A stretch of 64,000 bases of DNA from Stenocarpella maydis (taxonomy: Eukaryota > Ascomycota > Sordariomycetes > Diaporthales > Diaporthaceae), in assembly GCA_002270565.1 (NCBI GenBank), contig NQMI01000019.1:1-64000 (forward strand). The letters run 5' to 3'. Made by a program: the position numbers and the translations under genes. The notes beneath the pieces were generated by a model, which saw only the letters and a list, made by a program, of their open reading frames with translations, did not search any database and was not told where the DNA came from. How positions within the stretch are numbered: the first letter of the stretch is position 1; the number at the start of each line of letters is the position of its first letter. Positions 45,700 through 55,170 of the stretch are shown in pieces.

Positions 45700-48600
45700 C
45701 TAAATGGTCATTTTTCCTGATGCCTCGATTATGACAGGGAGGAATCCCTCAAGCAGCCTCTTCCACGTGGCGCTGCTCTCTGGATCAGACGTCTCTCCTT
45801 CCGTAGTCAAGGTGGCGCGGTTCCCGATAACGATCAACCCTGACCTTGCCCGAGTCAGCGCGACGTTGAGGCGGCGCAGGTCTCTCAGAAACCCGATCTC
45901 GTGGTGCTCGTTGCATCGGACTGTGACGAGAATGATGATATCGGCCTCGCGGCCCTGAAACCCGTCGATGCTTGAGACTTCAACCTGGTGAGATAGTCCG
46001 GAAAGCAGACGCTTTAAGAGCTCCACTTGCTTCGCGTACGGGGTCAGCACGCCGATAGACGGTTCTCGCGCCCCGGGCTGTGTCTTCTGCTCCCCGACAC
46101 CAAGTTGGCTTTCTGCCGCTACAGTACAGAGCAACTTGCAGATCTCAACACAGAGATTCGCCTGGCCCTGATTGCTCTTTGACTTTCCCTTGAAGTCCTC
46201 ACGTGCCGCACACTCGATAAATACCGTTCGTGCTTTCTCGGTGTTCCTGAGATGGGATACTGAGTTGGACTTGGGCCATGGGAAAGCAGAGTTGAACAGT
46301 GGCCTCGACTCCGGAGTGATTCCAGTGCGGAGCTTGCCGTCATAAAACTCATCCGAGCTAAAGTCGCAGATGGCCTTATGCATGCGATACTGCGTGTCCA
46401 GCATAAGCTTAGATATGAACCCAGCGCTGTTTTCCGGCACCTGTGACTCTTCAGCCTGCCCAATTCCGGTAGCATCAGACATATATAGTCGCTCGAAGAG
46501 CGAAACATCAAAGTCCATTGTCAGCGCAATTTGCTGGACTGTTGGCCGAAGTTGGACATGATCTCCGACAAGAATGGCCCTCGAGCAGCCTTTGACCAAA
46601 GGAACAAGAGACGCAGGTTCTGTTTGCTGCGAAGCTTCGTCGATGATCACAATGTCAAATTCCTGGGCTCGAAGAAGGCCAAGACCTGCTCCGATACATG
46701 TTGTAAAGGCTATTTGGCAGCTCTTGATCTTCTTCTTTGCCTGTCGGACGGCAGCAGGGCTTGCATGGATTTCCTGGCCTGCGATAGCATCACAAGTGAA
46801 TTCCCTAAGGTCGTGGGCCACTCTGCGAATCTGAGGCAAATATAAGTAATTATACCTAGGTAGAACGTGTTTCGTAAGGCATCTATACTCACGTCTGTGG
46901 AGACACGCAGCGGAAATGTCTTCTCTCGATCCTTAATATCGGTCTTCGTGATGTATCTGCGCATAACATTGTCCACCGCGTTGTGGGTTGGGGCTGTGAC
47001 TAAAATTCTACTCCCCTCGAAATGGACCTGCAGGGCTCTGATCATCTCCACGATCGTTTCGGTCTTGCCTGTCCCTGGCGGTCCCCAAAGACAGGTCAAA
47101 GATGACCTCAAAGCCGTTTCAACGGCTGCGTTCTGGCTTTGGTTCAAGTGCGCCTTGGGTAAATAGTCAGGTGGTGCGATATTTAATGCCGGGTCCGGTA
47201 ACACAGGAGGCAGTCCGAGGATTTGCTGTGCAATCCCGCAGCAGGCTTCAAACTCAACGGCAAATGCGCGGATGGCGTCGAAAGTGGTCTTCGTGGTGAC
47301 AAAAGTGCCGCAGTCCTGTATCTTCCACGAGCAATCTCGGTAAAAGGGAGGAGGCGGATGATAGCACACAAGCTTGGCCAGCCCTTGTTGCGAGTATATG
47401 ACGAGGGCGTCGATCGAGTATGGCCTGCCCACCAATACGTTCGTCGGAAGACTTGCCGCAGTCAGACGAACGTGGGCCGATGTTTCCGGCGTGCCACCTG
47501 CGGAATCAATCCTGAACGGTATTTCGACCACCGCGTAGCCGTCTTCTTGTTCGTCAAGGAGTCTGATCTCAAGCAGATCGTCCCTTGTTTGGCGCTGCTC
47601 CGCAGCCTCTCCGATATGGTCCAGTGCGTTTGCTATTAGATTACGCACGAAATGCCGGACCAAGGACGGCTCTCCAGGAAGTATCCGGGCAGCTTCACTC
47701 TCGAGACACCCGAGGACATCTAGTAAGGCCACCTCTGGAGACCTCACCGTCAACGAGACAAGCTGTACGAGATCTGCAAACTCAGAGAGACTCATAAGCT
47801 CAACAGTCGAAAGGAACGATCGTAGTGGCGTAGCAACAAGCTCCTCCGCTTGATTCGCGGACAAAATGAACGCGCGGAGTATCTCGAATGCGGATCGTTC
47901 GAGCAAGGCGGTTAATGCTTCCTTGTACACTCTCCCCTGCACTAGTCTGCCAAAGGCGATCGATAAGTAAGGGGCATTTGTAAGAAATCCAACCATTTTC
48001 TGGAAAATGGTGCCTGAACCTTCCCGCTGGAAAATATCCTCGGCCAATTTTGCGAGAAGGTGATCATAGCACCGAAGAAGCAACGACTTCTGATCCCGTT
48101 CATGAAGCCATGAGAACAATGCCTCAAGTCTGTTGGTTTCTCCAAGTTCAATAAGGCCAGAAAGGTCATTATGCTCTACAATCTGAGCAATGTATTCGGG
48201 CTCTTGGGACCGGTCTCGGGTTCTCATTGCTGGGATGGCGTATTCCTTGGCATGTTGGTCGAACAGGGGCAACTTCTCGGCCGTTTCGATATACTCCACC
48301 CAGAGGTCTAGGTTCTGCATCGACCTAACATCTCGATTGGAGATTATGTAGATTTCCTAGCGTGCCATCAGCTTCAGCTCTCAAGAACGACAAAGTTTTG
48401 ATGGAATAGCTATCTAACCGAAGCAGAAATGCCATTTCTGTTTACTCTACCAACGTGTCTCTGGAGGCTCTTGCTAAATTTGTCAAGCGCGATACTTGCC
48501 CTGTTGTCAACATTCAGTCCACTCTCTGTTGCGGATTGTTTTTGCCGTCTTCTTTCTCCTCGGTCTTCGGTGCTTCGATATAGGCTGTCATCAGAAGATC

Positions 48601-51206
48601 CGCGATTTATGAAAATCCACGTATTCGCACGCCGATTCTCAAACAGCTGGAGGCTATTATCGTCGCAGTAGAGGCGGTAATTCTTCTTTGTTGGTAGCAC
48701 AAGCCGACTCTGGGTTTCTGGCCCCTGGGAATGCGGAAACGCGAAAACTCGGACACGGTCGTCGACGATACATTCCTGCGACGGCTCCACCTTTTGTGGC
48801 ACGTAAATGGCAACTGTGAGACGATCATCCGCACGGAAGACAATAAGTTTGCGGTGAAACAGATGCAAGGCCCTGGCCGCACGATTAAGGAACAACGCTT
48901 GTCTCTCCCATGAAGAGCTATATAGTCGCTGCCATCTTATCCCAGGATGTTGCAGTTTGAATTGACGCAACTCGTCCTCTTGGAGCAGATCCGATGAGCA
49001 GAGAGCATTCAGCACCAGACTCGGTGTATGGCTCGATGGTGGTAGTTGGACGAGGATCCAAGCCTTCTCCTCGGCGGACATAGCGTTAAAGTCAAATAGA
49101 TGAAGGAAGTCATCGATGGGAGTATTTTGTCTGTTGCACCACTTCAACGACAGTCTTATTGCTTCGAATTCCGACATAGCAATATTGTCGCGAGCTAGAA
49201 GAAGCTCTAGTGCACTGAAGTCATAACCATCCCAGTTTTTCGATTCGGAGGAATGGTCATGTATCAACAACTTAGCGGCATCATGCAGCTCATCAAGGAT
49301 GAAAGGAGGGGCATCGCTAGGCTGGGGCTGGGGGGCCATTTCTAGCTGGGGTGGGATTTTGATCCGGTTACCGTCGACGCATTGGGAGAAGAGGCGATTC
49401 AACTGCTGGCACTCCGCGCTCATCGGGCCAGACACTCTCGCCCAGTCAAGGTATAGATTCTTGACCCGTCCCAGAGAGGCGTTTGTGTACCTCGCAAAAT
49501 ACACCAGGCGATCGTCATCAGAAATCGGCTTGAACCTAACGGGTTCGCGAACGCCTGGATACTGCGCTGATTGCGATAGTATCCTTGGTATGAGGTCTCT
49601 GTCCCAACAGACGAAGACTACTCACAGATGGTATGTTAGATTCTGCCGATATGATGTGGCTTGAAGCAGGCTTACAGGTATCGCCATCAAGATCACCACC
49701 TGACATCAGGTCTGCGGCCGGTCGCTTCCCGCGTGTGGAGAAAACGATACAATCCACGAGGTGTGCCAGCTCGGGTTTCGCAACCACCCTAAACTTCTGT
49801 AGGTCTCCAGGGTGCAAGCATGGATTTCGCGTCACAAGCACTTCCGTGTTCTCCAGAGCACGCGGCACACCGTCCCCATCCATGGTGACTTTGACAGCGC
49901 ATTCCCCCTCCTTCAAGACATCCCATGCGTCGCAGACTCCGAAGAGTAGCCTTGAATTTGGGATGAGAATCCGACACTTTTGCTCTTCTCTCTTGTTGAG
50001 CATTTTTGCATATTCAGTATTGACCTGGGTTCGTATCTTGTTCCGGACTGAATCAAGTGAATCCATGATGAGTCTCTCGGCAAGGTCGGGCATGTTGATG
50101 GAGCACAGAAACCGGAAGGCGGCTTGTGGGGTCTTGGTTGCCTCCTTGAGAAAAGAAAAATGCTCTTCTTGCTTCCTTAGCAAGACTCTTCGATCTATGC
50201 CCAGTGCTGAAAGCAGTAGGATCACTTCGTCGTTCAGAAAGCCATAAGTATACGGCTAAAACCATCACAAAGATGTTAGCGATTACTTATATACTCGATA
50301 CATCCGTTCAGGAGCACACAAAATGTTTCTTACTTTGGAGTACTCCACCACTGAGAATGAGCAATCATCACCGCCGGCGAACTTTTTCATCGATTTTCTC
50401 AACTTCAGCAGCACACGCCCATCCGTCATTCTGGGATCCAGCGTGACAACGCCTTTATAGCCTCGGTATCTGATCTGAAGGACCGAAGGCGTATAGCGTT
50501 TATCCCTAAACACGATTCTCACCTTGGCGGCGAGCTCATGCGCAAGGCGCGGTGAGATAAGGCCGCAGCCGTCAGTAAAGATGTAGTCGGCGGTCTCGAC
50601 ATCTGGAATGTCTTCGCATCTATCCGGCTTCACGATATTGGCCATCTGGGCAGCGGAGAAGAGAAGACCAATGCGCTTGGCCTTCTTGGCAACCGTTTTC
50701 ATTTTGTTAAATTCTCCCAGGGCCTCAACCTTTCTAGTAATCTCGTCCTTCCCAGCAGCGAAAAGGAAGCATGCTCGGGACTTCAACTGGCTGTTGCTAT
50801 GGCCATAGAAGTTGTAGTGTACTCCTTGGATCCAGATGCCGGCTCGGAGGAGGCGGGTGGAGTATTCGCTGCATTCTTTAGGGCTCGCAGGCTGGAGAGA
50901 CTTTTCACTGTCTTCGAAGGAGGCCTGCCGACTTCGTGGCCTGAACTGGGCCAAAGAGACCAAGAGGAACTTGCACAAAGGTTCTCCGCTGATGGCCCGA
51001 TTGGGTCTCACGGGCTCCAGCTTGAGTATTATTCTCTGCTCCAAGCCGTCTGTCTTTAACGATATTGCCTTGACGAGTCGCTGGTTTTCCAGAACTTGGG
51101 GATTCGGCAGATTTGGGACGATGAATCGCCATTCCCGGTCGTCCATGCATATAGAATCCTGCAAGACGAGCGTGAAGGACCTCAAGGCCTGCCCGTTTTT
51201 TGGCAT
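45700..51206 (-). CDS. RNA-dependent RNA polymerase fused to a UPF1/Hrr1-like SF1 helicase
   Basis: Five exons (51206-50334, 50255-49676, 49617-48419, 48356-46893, 46830-45700) join with all phases agreeing into 1,748 aa counted from M51206. The polymerase half carries GHSNSQLKSR, YIFTDGCGLIS, QIRYRGYKGVV and the catalytic DLDGD (residues 479-483). The helicase half carries GPPGTGKT (1309-1316), DEAS (1436-1439), DTQYRMH, GFQGREADIIILVTVR and LNVALTRAR. The joint is a 62-nt intron (GTTAGA...CTAG, 48418-48357); the peptide reads EIYIISNRDVRSMQNLDLWV across it. Such a protein would make double-stranded RNA for RNA silencing and unwind or track template. The true start is unclear: coding-like sequence continues upstream in frame to 51389 but the only ATG (51419) is followed by an in-frame TGA at 51392-51390. 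The usual RdRP N-terminal region seems missing. Confidence 0.82.
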
Positions 51207-51389
51207 CGCGGCGAAAGCTGAATCGATATGCGCGAGTAAAACCGGAGAGGGTGAGTGGAAAGAAAATTGATATGAGGTTGGAAGCCAGAAGTGTCCCTCT
51301 GTGTAGACGGGAGATAGGACTCGCGGCCTTTGATAAAAGAGCGGGGTATAGCCAGCCTCTTGGTTAGGATCGCTATCAAATGCTCTGTA

Positions 51390-51392
51390 TCA
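51390..51392 (-). other. in-frame TGA near the 5' end of the RdRP-helicase gene
   Basis: ATG 51419 opens MIDYLLQAW, then TGA, then YRAFDSDPNQEAGYTPLFYQ and onward in the same frame without a stop into the polymerase. Either the gene is a young pseudogene, the real start uses an unseen upstream exon, or translation begins at M51206. Confidence 0.7.
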
Positions 51393-51590
51393 CCACGCCT
51401 GCAGCAGGTAGTCAATCATGCCCTATTCGTTCGGATCAGCCCACAAATGCAGCTGGGTCCGGCGGATATTCGGTCCGTCCAGTTGGTCAGTAGTTTAAAG
51501 GGTGGTTCAGTCGTGAACTTGAAATCGAGGAGTCCAGCCGGCCTCACATTATTTTACCAACGCATCGCATCGCCCACCCCAATCTTCACG

Positions 51591-52223
51591 ATGGCAGCCA
51601 CCTCCGTCCTCAATATCTATGTAATAGGAGCCCAATGCACAGGCAAAACTACGCTAGTCAATGCTCTTCAACGACACTTCAATGATGACCCGCATTTCGA
51701 GCACAACGCGCCGCACATCATCTCAGAAGTCGCCAGGGCGGAGCTCAAAAGGCACGCCTTCGCCACAGACGATATCCGATCTTCCCCCGACCGGAGTCTT
51801 GCTCTCCAGAAGTTAATACTGGCGGCGCAGTTGGCCGCCGAACGATCGGCTCTACGGGAGAAAAGGTGGTTCGTGTCTGATAGGTCTGGCGTCGACCCTA
51901 TCATTTACGCAACGAGATATGTCGGACTCGATGCTGCAAGATCATTGCGCGAGTCCGCCGAATGGGACGAGCTGAAGGGCAGAATGGCGAATTCTCTTGT
52001 TGTTGTGTGCGAGGCTGGCAACTGGTTGGAAGATGACGGCGTCAGGCTCATGCCAGAGGATAAGGAGGATTGGATCCACTTTCATGACATGTTTTGCACT
52101 TTTTTAGACGAAGTGGGGTTGCAACATCAACTGGTGCCATGCTCTATGGAGGACCTGTCTAGCCGGGTGAGCTTCGTGGTGTCTAAATGGGCGGCTCAAG
52201 TCGGTGGACACAGTGAAACATGA
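51591..52223 (+). CDS. small P-loop NTPase (AAA_28/NadR-like)
   Basis: A single-exon 210-aa protein. The Walker A loop GAQCTGKTT (residues 13-21) sits at the end of the first strand. A hydrophobic strand ending VSDRSGVDP around residue 100 would supply the second acidic motif, and LVVVCEAGNWLEDDGVR follows. Length and motifs fit the fungal ATPase/kinase-like family often annotated as an AAA domain protein related to the NadR nucleotide kinase. Substrate is unknown. ATG 51591 is chosen over upstream in-frame ATGs because the P-loop family starts only a few residues before the first strand. It diverges from the RdRP-helicase gene with under 200 bp between proposed start codons. Confidence 0.8.
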   Translation: MAATSVLNIYVIGAQCTGKTTLVNALQRHFNDDPHFEHNAPHIISEVARAELKRHAFATDDIRSSPDRSLALQKLILAAQLAAERSALREKRWFVSDRSGVDPIIYATRYVGLDAARSLRESAEWDELKGRMANSLVVVCEAGNWLEDDGVRLMPEDKEDWIHFHDMFCTFLDEVGLQHQLVPCSMEDLSSRVSFVVSKWAAQVGGHSET

Positions 52224-52664
52224 TCCGCTATTTAGAGCTAGGGTCTTCGAGTGTTTACGACTGTATGAAGGGGCCGACTGCAACACTTTTTGGTTTCTTG
52301 ATTTTTTGGGGGGTTTTTTTTTAAACAAAAAAAAACGGCGGTTGGGGGGGGGACTATAATCGGATCAAAAACGAAACCTACCATTGAAGCTACCTAGTAC
52401 AACATGTTTTAGTTTTATCCTTCAAACTCCACTAACGTGAAATCACTTTTACGCAAATGAAAGTAACCTATTATCAAGATATAGGGAACTCGTTTTAGGG
52501 GTTTGAAAAGAAAGGTATGCAATATCTAAAATATTATAATTATTAAAATAAGCGGATGCCTTTTCATCAAGGTTATTAGAATATTCTTAGAGTTATAATG
52601 ATATATATATCTATATCAGTATAGTATATATATTTATTTAAAATAACATCCCATTTAGGTATGC
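52224..52664. other. AT-rich island between convergent genes
   Basis: 52510-52650 is A/T-rich with ATATATAT tracts, and a T8/A10 homopolymer pair lies at about 52313-52336. No gene. Confidence 0.7.
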
Positions 52665-53453
52665 TTAGTAAAGACCACCTTCATCTGTACCTCTCCAAGC
52701 GGTAACATCAAGACCAGTAAGCGACTGAAACAGGTCTGTGTCTTTCACAAAGACATTGCGAAGGTAGCGGACGTCCCCTGGATCAATTAAAACCCCGAGC
52801 TCGGAAGACTTGGCCGTGTTCAGCCTACGAGGGAGCTGCTGGGCACTGATATCTTGGACACCAAGGAATTGATATACCTGGCCGAGGACACGTTGCGGGT
52901 CGTCGCTCAGCTCCTGGGAGAGCAGCGGCAGGATTTGCTCGCGCGGGAAGAGCCGGTAGGTGCGCTCCATCTGCTCGCCGTACATGCCACGCTCTACATA
53001 GCTGAATACGCGGTGGTAGCCGGGCATCTTGGGATCACCGCGTGACAGCCGCTGCCGACCCTCGCGGATGGCACGCTCAAACGGCATCGTCTCCGACCCG
53101 CGCTCGTATTCCATCTTCCACTGTGACCAGGCACGCGCGACAGGGTCCCTGAAGAGTAGGATGAGACGCATTTCGGGTTGGTATTGCCGAATGCGGGCCA
53201 GGCTTGGGGGCCAGTAAATGTAGATGGGCGTCGCCTCACCGCGGAGCCTACCATCGCACTGCTCGAACAGGGCGTGGTAGAGGTTGAAGTCTGGCTCTTC
53301 CCAGTCGACGGCTGCCCCTTCGTGGTCGAAGAAATGAGTCTCCTTGCGGGTTGCCATTTGGAGCTTGGGGTGCTCCTCGAGATAGCTGAACAGGGTGGTT
53401 GTGCCGCCCTTCTGGACGCCTGCCACCAGGAAATGAACTCGTTCGTCAGCCAT
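52665..53453 (-). CDS. PAPS-dependent sulfotransferase, bacterial-type
   Basis: An intronless gene of 262 aa. VAGVQKGGTTTLFSYLEEHP (residues 10-29) is the 5'-phosphosulfate-binding loop. MRLILLFRDPVARAWSQW (about 96-113) is the 3'-phosphate-binding motif with its Arg and Ser. The short single-domain form, the KGGTTTL loop and the lack of introns look more like bacterial (cyanobacterial or proteobacterial) polyketide- or glycan-tailoring sulfotransferases than fungal enzymes. It would transfer sulfate from PAPS to a hydroxyl. It lies 1.7 kb downstream of the polyketide synthase on the same strand, so sulfation of the polyketide is a reasonable guess. Acquisition by horizontal transfer is an inference from sequence feel only. 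Confidence 0.85.
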   Translation of the reverse strand: MADERVHFLVAGVQKGGTTTLFSYLEEHPKLQMATRKETHFFDHEGAAVDWEEPDFNLYHALFEQCDGRLRGEATPIYIYWPPSLARIRQYQPEMRLILLFRDPVARAWSQWKMEYERGSETMPFERAIREGRQRLSRGDPKMPGYHRVFSYVERGMYGEQMERTYRLFPREQILPLLSQELSDDPQRVLGQVYQFLGVQDISAQQLPRRLNTAKSSELGVLIDPGDVRYLRNVFVKDTDLFQSLTGLDVTAWRGTDEGGLY

Positions 53454-54612
53454 TACAAAGTATGTCAGCCTGAATGGTGCAAGATATATCGCTCAGTCCC
53501 GTTCCACGTTTCGTTACTAATCCGATCCCAGTCCCCCCTTTGTTTTTGTTTTTTTTTAAAATGTTTTTTAAAAGAGCACGCTTAATGACCCAGCCTAGTA
53601 CTAATACAGTTTTTAAGTTTAGCTATATGGAGTCAAGTCCTAAAGTTTAACTACTCAATAAACTCTAACCTTATATAATAGCATCTGGCCGGGTAATAAG
53701 GTTATAATAAACCTTAATACCACGCTTTTTTCTAGGTACTTATACGGGATAGTTGCTTAAGAAAAACCTTGCGACCCTCCTTATACTTAACCTATTTCAT
53801 AAGGGCTACTTTATTTACACCTGAAAACGTAGTTTCTCACCTGGTTAAGAAATTTGAGAGCAACCTCTAAACAGCATTCATAGGTATGCTATGGATCAGA
53901 TGCCTCCGGATGGCCAGGACAGCTTAAAATTTGTGGCTCATATCTGTGGAAGCCTGGGTCTCTTGAGAGGATGAACCGAGTTAATTTCAAGACCTCGCAA
54001 AGCCAGTATCTCGATTAGCTTAGCTTGAGGTTGACAATACCTAGTCAAGAACTTTCCGAGGAGGGACCTGACTTACAAGACAGCACTTGGATAAGAAAAG
54101 CGTGCATCCAGTATCCGAATATCAAGCGCCTGTTGTGACCGCCTGGGCCTGCGGACTTGGTCGTCATGACATGTCTGCTAAGCTGCTCCCGAGTAAAGCC
54201 ATAAATCAAGCAGAATACTCTAGAGTTTCGAGGGTGTACATGGGTGCTCGCCTGGTTCATTTCCACATAAATCAATGCTCAATTATGCTCAAAAGCTTTT
54301 CCCCAGATGACCTCCCTTGGGTTAAATAGGATTATCAATTAGACGCCTCCACTTGTCTGCCTTCTTCGACCTTATTAGTAATCCCGGTGGATGCATCCTC
54401 TGCAATGCTTTGCTCTTGCAGTCGATGCTGTCTTCTGTAACGTGCTTGATGTTAAGCATCTCCGTTTCACAAGCGGGCAGGAAAGTAAAATATAGAACAG
54501 CCATTGCCAATATAAAGGCGCAGCGCACGCTTTCCGAGGACGCTTGCCGCAACTCGAGAAGCACCGCTGACGAGATAATGAACCGAGGTGCTGAAATTAT
54601 TGGTGAGGAGAA
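53454..54612. other. intergenic, AT-rich
   Basis: Upstream of the sulfotransferase. 53590-53780 is AT-rich and resembles RIP-degraded repeat DNA. No gene seen. Confidence 0.6.
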
Positions 54613-55079
54613 TTGTCACACGAAAAAGACTACTGTACTATTAGGACAAAAGTGTGCTGCACACCTTGCATAGTACCCCTAGCCTTATACCGTGACAAGA
54701 ATTTTCGCCATTGTAGGTGCAAGCGATCTTATTAGCCGTGAAAATAGACCGAGTGTGGCAATAGCAGTGTGCAACAGCACACTGGTGGGCTAGCGCTACA
54801 GCCACCATACTGTAGCCAGAGGGCGTAGTTGCTTACTCAGCAACCACTACCCTCTATATAAGCCCGAGATAGCTGGCGGGCTACGCCCACTACACCCATT
54901 ACTCCTATATAGAGAATTTTAACCATAACCCCCAATCGTATTGCAATACGTGACCCAGCCAACACCGAGTTAATTTTGAACGACAGATAAGTGGTGTCAC
55001 GATATAAGGCTAAGGGTACTATACGGTGTGTGTCGGCCCACTTCTGTCCTAATAGTACAGTGGTCTTTTCGTGTCACAA
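54613..55079. mobile_element. MITE-like element with about 45-bp imperfect inverted repeats
   Basis: The left end (54613-54656) and the reverse complement of the right end (55036-55079) share TTGT-ACACGAAAA-GAC, then ACTGTACTATTAGGACA with a few scattered mismatches. The element is about 467 bp with no coding capacity. I could not define a target-site duplication. It sits just downstream of the polyketide synthase stop codon. Confidence 0.7.
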
Positions 55080-55170
55080 GTGGTTACATATACGCCCCAT
55101 CATGATGCTCCTCGATTTCGACGCGTACGTGGATTTTTCGGGGAATCAAGCGTTCTGGACTTTCAAAGTC

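Noticed and set aside
49633..50247. Plus-strand open frame of 204 codons over the RdRP
   Set aside because: Antisense of the catalytic exon of the polymerase.
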